Shown here: in pieces, positions 19,372-28,084 of the stretch
Numbering within the stretch: position 1 is the stretch's first letter
How the letters are laid out: each line of letters opens with the position of its first letter
Assembly: GCF_007748175.1 (NCBI RefSeq)
Contig: NZ_CP037422.1
Location: forward strand, 5,906,334-5,970,333
Length of the DNA stretch: 64,000 nucleotides
Source of the DNA: Gimesia aquarii
GTDB taxonomy: Bacteria; Planctomycetota; Planctomycetia; Planctomycetales; Planctomycetaceae
Direction of reading: 5' to 3'
Notes under the pieces: generated by a model
Seen by the model: the letters and a program-made list of their open reading frames with translations, nothing else
What the model was told of the DNA's origin: nothing
Databases searched by the model: none
Translations under genes and position numbers: made by a program

Positions 19372-20340
19372 ATGCAATTTCCTATACCGTTAGCATCCCG
19401 CTCAAATCGCGGATTTACACTCATTGAACTCTTAGTTGTCATTGCAATCATTGCAATTTTGATTGCGCTGCTTCTTCCCGCGGTCCAACAGGCCAGGGAA
19501 GCTGCCCGCCGTTCGACTTGTAAAAACAGTCTGAAACAGATTGGACTGGCTCTACATAATTATCACAACGCTCACAAAACTTATCCACCTGGATATATCG
19601 CCCGAGGAGTTACTCCAACAGATCGAAGTGATACAGAGACAGGCTCCGGATTTGCATGGGGAGTGATGCTTTTACCGTTTCTGGATCAAGCTCCCTTGTA
19701 CAATCAACTTGATTTGAATTTGGATTGCACGGATAGCCCCAATATTGATCTTGCGGATGAAGCACTCCCCATCTTTCGCTGTGCCAGTGACCCGAATCAG
19801 GGTGTGTTTTCAGTTTCAGACGGGACAAATACATATCAACTTTCTTCAGCAAACTATGTCGGCGTCTATGGTTATGGAAGTTTAACCGTGGCCCCTGGAA
19901 ACCCCGCTGAGAAGGGGATCATGTATCGCAATAGTAATACCAAAGTTCGTGATCTCACCGACGGGGCGTCGAATACGATTGTTGTAGGAGAGCGTTCTTA
20001 TCAGCATCAGTTTGTCGGGGCTAGTTCAACGATTCAGGCAGACTCTACATGGTATGCTGCGATTCCGGGAGTCATGCGACCGGCTGGTATGGCCATGGCC
20101 TCTATGATGGAAGGTCAAGCCTCATTAATCCTTGGGCACGTGGGGCAGGGAGGAACAATGATAATGCAGCATCCCCCCAACACCACAAACCATATCGCAA
20201 ATTTCTCCAGTAAGCACGAGGGAGGAGCACATTTTCTTTTGGGCGACGGAAGAGTTCGTTTTCTCAGCGAAAACATGAACTACGAAACCTTTAAGAATTT
20301 GGGGACAATTGCTGATGGGAACGTTCTCGGGGAATTCTAA
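19372..20340 (+). CDS. DUF1559 protein with type II/IV prepilin N-terminus
   Basis: 322 residues. The leader ends in the prepilin peptidase motif [18 protein letters not shown] (Gly-Phe cleavage, Glu+5), followed by the hydrophobic helix and [16 protein letters not shown], a hallmark of the planctomycete DUF1559 (SBP_bac_10-named) family. The C-terminus has the second hallmark [17 protein letters not shown]. The family normally runs 280-380 residues, so the gene is complete. These are thought to be pseudopilin-like surface or secretion proteins, very numerous per planctomycete genome; individual roles are unknown. A strong terminator follows. Confidence 0.95.
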   Translation: MQFPIPLASRSNRGFTLIELLVVIAIIAILIALLLPAVQQAREAARRSTCKNSLKQIGLALHNYHNAHKTYPPGYIARGVTPTDRSDTETGSGFAWGVMLLPFLDQAPLYNQLDLNLDCTDSPNIDLADEALPIFRCASDPNQGVFSVSDGTNTYQLSSANYVGVYGYGSLTVAPGNPAEKGIMYRNSNTKVRDLTDGASNTIVVGERSYQHQFVGASSTIQADSTWYAAIPGVMRPAGMAMASMMEGQASLILGHVGQGGTMIMQHPPNTTNHIANFSSKHEGGAHFLLGDGRVRFLSENMNYETFKNLGTIADGNVLGEF

Positions 20341-20369
20341 GCATCTCTATAAAACTGAAGGACTTCTAA

Positions 20370-20395
20370 GGCCGAGAGAATTTCTCGGCCTTTTT
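20370..20395 (+). terminator. Terminator of the DUF1559 gene
   Basis: GGCCGAGA (20370-20377), loop of 5, TCTCGGCC (20383-20390), then TTTTT. It lies 30 bases past the stop. Confidence 0.92.
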
Positions 20396-20436
20396 CTCAT
20401 AATATAGCTGACTGGTTTCCACTTTTGGAACTGTAC

Positions 20437-23400
20437 CTAGTCACTTACGACCATTTCACCGTTCATAACCAGCCAATGTCCCGGAAAAGTGCAGAGGAAT
20501 GGGTACCTACCAGGTTGGTCAGGGGCTTTGAAAAAAATCGTAAAACGATCTTTTGGCAAAACAACATCGGTATAGCACAAAACATCACTCGATTCAGGAA
20601 TATAATGTCGCGCTACCGCATTGGGATCAGAGACCAAATGATTAGAAAGTTCGCCAACTCGTTGTAACGTGCCAGGCTTCACTAATGCCCAATTGTGTGG
20701 AACGACATCAGGATTCGAAAGCGTAAACTCGATTCGTTCTCCTGGTTTCACCTTAAACGAGCGTGTTGCGAAAGATAAATTGCTCCCCGTCTCAATCGTA
20801 ATTTTCCTGGCTCCCTTTAAAGGTTTTTTATAGGGGTTGGGGACACGATGCTTCACCAAAGCTAAATCAGCAAGAATGGGGTGTGGATTGATCAGCTTTC
20901 CCTCTAAGGGATCTAATTTTGGCCCCTCAATAAAAGAATGCTGCGAAAGTTTATGCACAGTGGCAAACAACTCATGCGAGTGTTGCTGATTCGTTTGAAT
21001 CCTCAGATGTAGTTGATTGACCGGTTGCAGGTCAGGCATCTCTAGAAAGAGAGACTGGTCATCACCCACAACATGTGCAGACTTGATTGCAACAAGATCG
21101 TGACCCCGCATACCCATATGCCGAGTCGAAAATTCTGGAGAGCCATATGCCCCGCTGTAACGATAGTTCCAGCATTGTGCCAAATGATTGACTGACTGTT
21201 CTGCGATTTCTGTGTCCAATGGAGCAGAAAATTTCAATAAAATACCATTCTTAAACACCTTGAAACCAATAGGCAATTGCACAGAATCCCCCGTGTAACG
21301 AACACGTTGAAAACATCCCGTTTCAGGTGTGTAACTGCCCCAGCCCTGCATTCCAGTAACATAGAGTTGACCATCTTCGTCGTTGAAACGTCCCCGGTGC
21401 GCACCTGAAAGAAACTCGCCTGGCAAAGGAACCACTGCGCCCTGGACTTGCCCCTCAACTTCATCACGTAAGACCAGAAAATGTGATCCCATACCAAACG
21501 AGAAGTGCAATAACTGATTTTTCAAAGGCCCCCAACGATCACTGCGTACTGTTTGTTGGCCTCCCGATGAGTTGTCTAAACCACGCGGTAAATAAACAAG
21601 CGGAAGTGCCGGTGGTTGATCATTTTGCGGACCTCCATAGCCAAAATAGGGAATCTTTGATTTCGCTTTCTCCAGGTGCTGACCAGGACGAAAGGCACAA
21701 ATCATTGATGCAGGAGTCCAACTGCCTTCTGAACAAGGAACTGTAATCATTCCACCCGCAGTCAAACCAATGCCATCCGGATTCCGAAAACCTGTCGCCA
21801 TGATATCAGCGCGTTGGCCATCAGGTGAAATTCGAACAATACCCTGGTTGCCAGACGACATATAAAAATAACCATCCACATCCCGTTCTAACCCGCAAAT
21901 AAAATCATGCCCTTTGTCAGACGTTTTGAACGCATTACTAAAACAATGGTAATAATCAGCTTCCCCATCATGATTCAGGTCTTTCAATAATGTGATTTGA
22001 TCGCGGCATAAGACAAAAATACCATCATCATCGACGATCATCCCTTGGCAATGGTGCAATCCAGAAGCAAACCGCTTCCAGGTTGCAGCTTTTGATGGAT
22101 ACCTGAAACCGGTAACACGCCAAACGTCACCATGCATTGTGCAAACAAAAGCTGCTCCATCGCGACGAAAACCAAGGCCGCCGCCAAATATTGGAATATT
22201 CCAGGGGTTCTTTACAGGAAGTTCTATCGTATCAATTGTATATGGAGACATGCTGCCATGTTTAATCGCCGTTTTAAACGTTTGAGGCCACTTCTGTGAA
22301 TTGTTTTTAAGCTGATTGGCCAATGGATGCTCTGTGAATGGAGCAACTTGCCGCACAAATTTACCATGTTCAATCCAGGGCGAATCCAGGAAATGTGTCT
22401 TTCCAATCCGATACGAAAATGCAACACGATTTCCGATACGGTAATAACCTTCATAGCGAAACGGCTCATCAATTTTTTTACCATTTGGCCCCAGACCGCG
22501 ACTTGAATTAGGAATAACAGTCCCATCCATAGTTACTCCGTGTAGAAATCCATGACGTACTGAAGAAAATTTTAAGAAGCCATCTTTCCAGACGAGATCA
22601 TATGACAGTGTTTCCGGATTGAAACAGCAGGCCATCTCTCCTTGTTCACCAAGTTGCACACACACTCCACGTGGCACAGTAATCCCGGCACCTCTAAAAA
22701 TGCCTGCTTGCACTGAACCAAGTTTGACTTTCGACCAGGCATCACTGGCCCATGTCGTTTCGTTTTGATTTCCCCAATGCCCGAGCGTCCCACCGTCGAG
22801 TCCTGGGTGATCCATTAATAAACCTGGTACAGGTTTACCTGACTTGGCCTGTCCTATGAAATAATCAGCCTTTTTGGCATAAAAGTCATAGATGCGATTA
22901 CGGTTGACATGGTGCTCCCAATGCGGCCAATGCTCAGGTTGAAGAGGCTTACGATTGAATGGGAACGAGACTGCTCCATGTAGATGGGCATGGGCATGAT
23001 AGAGCACCGAATCGATTTGTGTAATCCGGATTCCGTTTAAGCGTCCGAGATTGACAAGTAGACTCAATAAGTCATGCAACTGTTGTTCCGACATCGCTGC
23101 AGTCAGGTTCTCAGGCATGAGTGAGCCGGTCTCGCGTTGAAATTCGATGTCATTGACGGGAATCACAACTTTATGGTTGAGTCCCTTGGTGGGATCGCGG
23201 AGTACAAGCTCTTTTGCATCCTTATTGATGATATAACCTGTATGTGTTCGACCATCAACAGTCAGCACAACATGCGCAATATATTCACGTTTCGTATGCC
23301 GTTTCGGCCACAATACTGATTCGATAATCTCACGAGGTTTACGCTGTTTCCCGATTTCTGTTAGATCTGGACCGACAGTGCCTCCATGTTTGCCGATTTT

Positions 23401-25038
23401 ATGACAACTGAGACAGGCTGACTTTGCCGCCGAAAACACCATCAAACCACGGGCAGCATTCCCATGTGAATTAGTTTGATCAAGTAGTTTTTCAACAAGC
23501 TCTGGGGAATAGTGGGGAGTTTTGCCCAATGGTCTCGCTGAACGAGCAGTAATAGAGTGCCTGTGGTTGTGAGATTGGATGTGGACCGCCTTTTGATTGT
23601 TCTCGACAGGTATTCCACGCTTCCAGTTAAGTAAAGTGTAAGCATCTTTGGGTGGTGCAGTGAACTGATTCCAGGGTTGATGACGTGCTGTATGACTGAT
23701 GCGAACCCATTCGATTGCACCAGTGCAACCAAGACCATTTTCAACGAGACTACCAATGGCCAATCCACTAGGAATTACTGTCATTCCACTCGGTTTTACA
23801 TTTTGAGTGGCAACAACTTTTCCATCTACAAAAAGTTGAATCCGATTTGACTCATAAACCATGGCAACGGTATGTGGTTTCCCATCGCAGATCATTGCTT
23901 TTGAGTAAGTATGATTGGGAATCAATCCCGGTGTGTATGCAGTGAACATACCACTCTGAACCATTGAAAAGAGTTCCCAATGGGCGCCTGATTTTTTGGT
24001 ATCACTTGCCACAATGATGTTATAGACATCTTGACGAGGCAACAGAATCCGACACTCAACCGTAATCGGCGGTTTACGGTATTCAATTCGACCTTCAAGT
24101 TGAATCGCTGAAACTTTAGAACCATTCTTTCTTGGCGACCAGGTGCGTAACTTCGGCTTCGGTGCAGGGGGAGTCCCATCGAGTTGAGGGATGATCCATT
24201 CAAGCCCATCGAGGTTATCTTGTAATCTTTGCTCGACGTCATCCTGTGTATGCCCAATAATTCCGATTGGCCCGCTATAACCTGAATCCTTAATGATTTT
24301 CAGTAATGCAACATCATATTCACCTTCTCCCAAGGGCAAAATCTTCTTTCCATGTTTGTCCCCCTCACGTGTCATACCGTTTAAATTCAAACAAAGTAAA
24401 TGTGGTTTCATCAATACGATAACTTTCGCAAAGTCGTCGATTCGGCTGTGCGCGTGGTGTTGGTTATAAACGATACCCACATGTTGTGCATCATGGTGTT
24501 TTTTGAGGTATTCACAAACAGCTATAAGGTTTTCCGGCTCGCCTCCCCAACCGCCGTGATTGTAGAGGCCTAGTTTTGATCCCATCTTGGCCGTACGTCT
24601 AACAAGCGGTAGCAGTTGTTTTGCTGCCATCTGGATTCTCTGCTTCTGAGTCCCTTTATCTGGCCCTCGAAGCGTCACCCATATTTGAGGATGTAGATCA
24701 TGTTTTTTAAACAATTTGAAGGCGGCTTCGTGCTCACCCCAAAAAGCGAAGTACTCTAATCCGTTTTTTTTGTATTCCAGAATCTCCTCTTCAAAGGTGG
24801 GTATATGCTCCTGACGCCAGTCATAGGCAATCTTCTTCAGACCAAGCTTAGCACACATTGCTGCTCGCTCAGCTGGTCCACGTTTTTTTCCATCAAAGGG
24901 TACGATACACCAGGCGACGAGATTCTGTTTTGCATAAATACTGGGAACTGGTTTGTCTGATGTTTCTCCAAACGAGTCTGATATGATCAAAAGCAGGCTG
25001 GCAATTGTTATTCCTACACATTGCTGGATTTTCATCAT
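20437..25038 (-). CDS. TIM barrel / LamG / cytochrome c / propeller / cupredoxin fusion
   Basis: 1533 residues with a signal peptide (1-24). In order: residues about 30-290 resemble a sugar-phosphate isomerase/epimerase TIM barrel (GEHEAAF, GLYNHGGWGGEPEN, LCLNLNG); about 310-455 is a LamG/concanavalin-like sandwich (GRIEYRKPPITVECR, QLFVDGKVV); a c-type haem domain with CLSCH at 542-546 (PVC-type, followed by GPDLTEIG); about 720-1330 is a long propeller region similar to PQQ/sorbosone-dehydrogenase-like proteins (GTMHGDVWRVTGF, ATGFRNPDGIGL); and a C-terminal plastocyanin/azurin-like domain with PHNWALV and LCTFPGHWLVMNGEM, holding the His, Cys and Met copper ligands. An extracellular redox enzyme on sugars with built-in electron transfer is a plausible inference. 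Confidence 0.9.
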   Translation of the reverse strand: MMKIQQCVGITIASLLLIISDSFGETSDKPVPSIYAKQNLVAWCIVPFDGKKRGPAERAAMCAKLGLKKIAYDWRQEHIPTFEEEILEYKKNGLEYFAFWGEHEAAFKLFKKHDLHPQIWVTLRGPDKGTQKQRIQMAAKQLLPLVRRTAKMGSKLGLYNHGGWGGEPENLIAVCEYLKKHHDAQHVGIVYNQHHAHSRIDDFAKVIVLMKPHLLCLNLNGMTREGDKHGKKILPLGEGEYDVALLKIIKDSGYSGPIGIIGHTQDDVEQRLQDNLDGLEWIIPQLDGTPPAPKPKLRTWSPRKNGSKVSAIQLEGRIEYRKPPITVECRILLPRQDVYNIIVASDTKKSGAHWELFSMVQSGMFTAYTPGLIPNHTYSKAMICDGKPHTVAMVYESNRIQLFVDGKVVATQNVKPSGMTVIPSGLAIGSLVENGLGCTGAIEWVRISHTARHQPWNQFTAPPKDAYTLLNWKRGIPVENNQKAVHIQSHNHRHSITARSARPLGKTPHYSPELVEKLLDQTNSHGNAARGLMVFSAAKSACLSCHKIGKHGGTVGPDLTEIGKQRKPREIIESVLWPKRHTKREYIAHVVLTVDGRTHTGYIINKDAKELVLRDPTKGLNHKVVIPVNDIEFQRETGSLMPENLTAAMSEQQLHDLLSLLVNLGRLNGIRITQIDSVLYHAHAHLHGAVSFPFNRKPLQPEHWPHWEHHVNRNRIYDFYAKKADYFIGQAKSGKPVPGLLMDHPGLDGGTLGHWGNQNETTWASDAWSKVKLGSVQAGIFRGAGITVPRGVCVQLGEQGEMACCFNPETLSYDLVWKDGFLKFSSVRHGFLHGVTMDGTVIPNSSRGLGPNGKKIDEPFRYEGYYRIGNRVAFSYRIGKTHFLDSPWIEHGKFVRQVAPFTEHPLANQLKNNSQKWPQTFKTAIKHGSMSPYTIDTIELPVKNPWNIPIFGGGLGFRRDGAAFVCTMHGDVWRVTGFRYPSKAATWKRFASGLHHCQGMIVDDDGIFVLCRDQITLLKDLNHDGEADYYHCFSNAFKTSDKGHDFICGLERDVDGYFYMSSGNQGIVRISPDGQRADIMATGFRNPDGIGLTAGGMITVPCSEGSWTPASMICAFRPGQHLEKAKSKIPYFGYGGPQNDQPPALPLVYLPRGLDNSSGGQQTVRSDRWGPLKNQLLHFSFGMGSHFLVLRDEVEGQVQGAVVPLPGEFLSGAHRGRFNDEDGQLYVTGMQGWGSYTPETGCFQRVRYTGDSVQLPIGFKVFKNGILLKFSAPLDTEIAEQSVNHLAQCWNYRYSGAYGSPEFSTRHMGMRGHDLVAIKSAHVVGDDQSLFLEMPDLQPVNQLHLRIQTNQQHSHELFATVHKLSQHSFIEGPKLDPLEGKLINPHPILADLALVKHRVPNPYKKPLKGARKITIETGSNLSFATRSFKVKPGERIEFTLSNPDVVPHNWALVKPGTLQRVGELSNHLVSDPNAVARHYIPESSDVLCYTDVVLPKDRFTIFFKAPDQPGRYPFLCTFPGHWLVMNGEMVVSD

Positions 25039-25086
25039 TGGTCTCTGTCACCTCTTCGTCGATTGTTTCTACTACTTGGATTTTTG

Positions 25087-25761
25087 TTATTCTTCAGTAA
25101 ACAGCTGCTCTAAAACAGTCTCTTTTCGGGCTTGAATATGAGAAACCATTGCCTGACGAGCTAATAGAGGTTCCCTTGACTCAATTGCTTCAATTATCAC
25201 GATGTGTTCTTTAAGAGCCTGCAGTAGTGTTTCTTCAGAACCTGTCATTCGACAAAAACCGCGAACTAATAACCGATAACGCATGATTTCCTTTAACAAT
25301 CGTCTATTTCCACTTTCAGTAGCAAGTATTGTGTGAAATCGAATATCGTAGTTAACAGCTTTCGATGCCCAGGATAATTCACCATATGTATGTAGCAGTG
25401 ACTCAGATTCACTTCGTAATTGATTTAACACTTTTTCATCAATGGACTGAGTTACCTTCTCGACTGCCGCTCCTTCCAGTTGTTCGCGCAGCTCATAAAT
25501 CTCGCAAATATCCTGACTGGTAAATTGGGCAACTCGTGCTTTATGATTATTGACCTGCTCTACAAGCCCATCATGAATCAGTAACTTGATGGCTTCCTTC
25601 ACAGGTGTACGGCTCACTTCCAATTGTTGGGCCAATTCGACACTGTTTAACTCAGCGCCAGGTGCTAAACCTCCAGATACAATCGCTTCCAAAAGCGACT
25701 CATAGACCGCATCAACCAGAGAGGTCCGCTTGATTTGAGCATTCAAGCCTGTCGTATTCAT
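25087..25761 (-). CDS. GntR-family regulator, FadR/FCD type
   Basis: About 224 residues from the ATG at 25761, which has a GAGAG ribosome site; a GTG at 25791 would add ten residues. An N-terminal winged helix (SLVDAVYESLLEAIVSGGLAPG, then VELAQQLEVSRTPVKEAI) is followed by an all-helical FCD ligand domain. In that domain, ELREQLEGAAVE, the D..FH pair in YDIRFHTIL and a late H in KEHIVIIEAI match the metal-binding pattern. Such proteins are usually repressors released by small organic acids or sugar acids. The gene is divergent from the hydrolase-amidohydrolase pair, and a palindrome with an overlapping promoter sits in between, so it probably regulates those genes. Its stop is 48 bases upstream of the start of the 1533-residue gene, so that gene may also be under its control. 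Confidence 0.9.
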   Translation of the reverse strand: MNTTGLNAQIKRTSLVDAVYESLLEAIVSGGLAPGAELNSVELAQQLEVSRTPVKEAIKLLIHDGLVEQVNNHKARVAQFTSQDICEIYELREQLEGAAVEKVTQSIDEKVLNQLRSESESLLHTYGELSWASKAVNYDIRFHTILATESGNRRLLKEIMRYRLLVRGFCRMTGSEETLLQALKEHIVIIEAIESREPLLARQAMVSHIQARKETVLEQLFTEE

Positions 25762-25795
25762 CTGAATTCTCTCAATCTCTTTTTGATTCACTCGA

Positions 25796-25824
25796 TTGAC
25801 AACTAATTTCTAATCTCATAAAAT
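25796..25824 (+). promoter_or_regulatory. Sigma-70-type promoter for the hydrolase-amidohydrolase operon
   Basis: TTGACA (25796-25801), 17-base spacer, TAAAAT (25819-25824). The -35 is perfect and the -10 is five of six. Transcription would start within the palindrome just downstream. A second TATAAT lies at 25847-25852. Confidence 0.6.
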
Positions 25825-25838
25825 GGATCCTGGATCCA
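25824..25838. promoter_or_regulatory. Palindromic operator candidate for the GntR-type regulator
   Basis: TGGATCC-T-GGATCCA is an inverted repeat that abuts the -10 element and covers the expected transcription start. Size, symmetry and position fit an FCD/GntR repressor site; binding is inferred. Confidence 0.6.
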
Positions 25839-25884
25839 GAATACACTATAATCAGACAGTTGGTGCACTACAAGAGTATTTTTG

Positions 25885-26745
25885 ATGATCTCAGAAAATC
25901 GTTTTGATCGATGGGGACTGGACCTGAACTATGCAACCAGTCCCCCAAATGGTACTCCATTGCTTTTGTTACATGGAGTTACGAGACGCTGGCAAACATT
26001 TCTTCCTGTCATAACAGACCTTGTAATTGACTGGCAGCTATTTGCCCCCGACTTTCGTGGTCATGGAAAATCGTCAAACTCCGAGGCAGGGTATCTGGTT
26101 ACTGATTATGTTCTTGATATGATCACATTCACAAAGCAGTTTAACCACCCATTTGTCATTTATGGACACTCACTGGGGGCGATGGTGGCAGCGGCTCTGG
26201 CAGCTACATTACCAGAACAAGTTCGCGCCGTGATTCTTGAAGACCCACCACTACATACAATGGGTAATCGTATTTCAGAATCAAACTTACTCGACCTCTT
26301 TAATGGCTTTCTTCAATTTGCAGGTGACCAACGTAACCTCGATCAAATCATTAATGACTTATCGCAACAAAAACTACGAAATCCACAGACTGGCAAAGAA
26401 GTAATATTGGGTGATATTCGAGATGAGGCTTCACTTCGTTTCACAGCAAGTTGTCTTCAAGAACTCGATCCCGCAGTGCTGCCCCCCATTCTTGCAGGGC
26501 AATGGCTTGAAGGATATGAAACCGAATCTATTTTTCGTCGAATACGATGCCCGACTTTACTTATTCAAGCTGATGTCTCAGCAGGGGGAATGTTGATCGA
26601 TGCCGATGCAACACAAATCGAATCCTGGTCAAAGGCGGTTTCGCGTATCAAATTATCGAAGGTCGGTCATTTAATTCATTGGTCAGCCACGCAAAAGCTT
26701 ATCAATGCAATCATGGGATTTCTCAAATCTGTACCACAGGATTGA
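25885..26745 (+). CDS. Alpha/beta-hydrolase
   Basis: 286 residues from the ATG at 25885 (a TTG one codon earlier is also in frame). Typical alpha/beta-hydrolase features: oxyanion LLLLHGVTRRW near 30, APDFRGHGKS near 60, nucleophile elbow YGHSLGAMV (Ser ~99), a late acid candidate in LLIQADVSAGGML, and the catalytic His in KVGHLIHWS near 263. No signal peptide, so cytoplasmic. It is the first gene after the putative GntR-controlled promoter and is followed 33 bases later by an amidohydrolase. A small catabolic operon acting on an ester/amide substrate is likely; the substrate cannot be read. Confidence 0.87.
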   Translation: MISENRFDRWGLDLNYATSPPNGTPLLLLHGVTRRWQTFLPVITDLVIDWQLFAPDFRGHGKSSNSEAGYLVTDYVLDMITFTKQFNHPFVIYGHSLGAMVAAALAATLPEQVRAVILEDPPLHTMGNRISESNLLDLFNGFLQFAGDQRNLDQIINDLSQQKLRNPQTGKEVILGDIRDEASLRFTASCLQELDPAVLPPILAGQWLEGYETESIFRRIRCPTLLIQADVSAGGMLIDADATQIESWSKAVSRIKLSKVGHLIHWSATQKLINAIMGFLKSVPQD

Positions 26746-26778
26746 TTCAAATAATAACATCATTTGGGAGTAGAGAGA

Positions 26779-28065
26779 ATGAAGATCGCGACGACTCGTA
26801 TGCTCATCAAAAATGGACAGGTGGTTGACGGAACGGGGGCTCCTCCCATTACCGATGGTGCAGTCTTGATTGATGATGGTTCTATTTCATTCGTTGGCAA
26901 GGCAACGGAATTACCAGAAATGGCAAATGATACCACCGAAATTGATGCTAATGGTGGAACGATCATGCCAGGTCTGGTTGAAGCTCATTTCCATCCAACC
27001 TATTTCAATGTCGCAGCTCTGGAAGATCTCGACATAAAATATCCTGTTGAATATGTCACGCTGCTTGCTTCTACAAATGCGAAGCTAGCCCTCGAATGCG
27101 GGTATACGGCCGCACGCAGTGGTGGGAGCCTGTTTAATATCGATGTCTGGATGAAAAAAGCGATTGAAAACGATCTGATTCCCGGCCCACGTTTGGCTGC
27201 AAGTGGTCGCGAAATCTGTGGTGCTGGCGGATTGATGGACTGGAATCCCGAATTCCGTAAAATCGGAATGGAAGGGTTAATTCTGTTGATCAATGGCGCG
27301 GACGAAGCGCGGGCTGCAGTACGTAAGCTGATCAAAGATGGTGTAGAATGGGTCAAAACTTACCCCACGGGTGATGCTGCGGCAGCCGATGCTAATGACC
27401 ACCATACCCTATGCATGACTTTTGACGAAATGCATGCAGTTGTTGAAACCGCTCATAATCACAATATGAAAGTAACTGGCCACTGCCGCGCGACAGAGGG
27501 CATTAAGAATGCACTATTGGCTGGTTATGACACACTCGAACATGGAACATTTATTGATAATGAAACCCTGGACTTACTATTAGCACGAGACGTACCTGTC
27601 GTTCCAGCACTATATTTTGAACGGGCAAGCATCGACCGAGGTGTTGAATTTGGTATGTCACAAGCCGTCATCGATGGCCATAAAGAAACGCTCGAAGGTG
27701 GAGCAGAAAGTGCGCGCCGCATTCTTGCTGCAGGTGGTCGAGTGGGGATGGGCGGTGACTATGGGTTCGCCTGGAACCCACACGGTGACTATGCGAAAGA
27801 ATTGGAATTCTTCGTGAATTACGTAGGATTTAAACCGCTAGATGTCATCAAGTGCGCTACGCAAACCGGTGCCGAAATTATGGGACGCGGCAAAGAATTG
27901 GGTACACTCACACCAGGCAAACTCGGTGATGTACTAGTTGTTGATGGTGACGTCGTATCTGATATTTCTCTACTTCAAGACCGCAAACGGTTTATTGCTG
28001 TCATACAGGGAGGGATCGTCAAGAGTGGCCAGGCTCGCGGAATTTTCGCAACTCAGAATTCTTAG
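26779..28065 (+). CDS. Amidohydrolase family protein
   Basis: 428 residues from the ATG at 26779, preceded by GGGAG and AGAGAGA; a TTG at 26764 would add five residues. Metal-dependent amidohydrolase signatures in order: N-terminal small beta domain with IKNGQVVDGTGAPP; GLVEAHFHPT (HxH metal pair); WVKTYPTGD (candidate carbamylated Lys); TGHCRA and LEHGTFI (two metal His); MGGDYGFAWNP (catalytic Asp); and C-terminal GTLTPGKLGDVLVVDGD. Members hydrolyse amides or related bonds; this subtype resembles imidazolonepropionase/prolidase-like enzymes. It is co-transcribed with the upstream hydrolase. Confidence 0.9.
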   Translation: MKIATTRMLIKNGQVVDGTGAPPITDGAVLIDDGSISFVGKATELPEMANDTTEIDANGGTIMPGLVEAHFHPTYFNVAALEDLDIKYPVEYVTLLASTNAKLALECGYTAARSGGSLFNIDVWMKKAIENDLIPGPRLAASGREICGAGGLMDWNPEFRKIGMEGLILLINGADEARAAVRKLIKDGVEWVKTYPTGDAAAADANDHHTLCMTFDEMHAVVETAHNHNMKVTGHCRATEGIKNALLAGYDTLEHGTFIDNETLDLLLARDVPVVPALYFERASIDRGVEFGMSQAVIDGHKETLEGGAESARRILAAGGRVGMGGDYGFAWNPHGDYAKELEFFVNYVGFKPLDVIKCATQTGAEIMGRGKELGTLTPGKLGDVLVVDGDVVSDISLLQDRKRFIAVIQGGIVKSGQARGIFATQNS

Positions 28066-28084
28066 GATATTCAATTAGAGTTCA

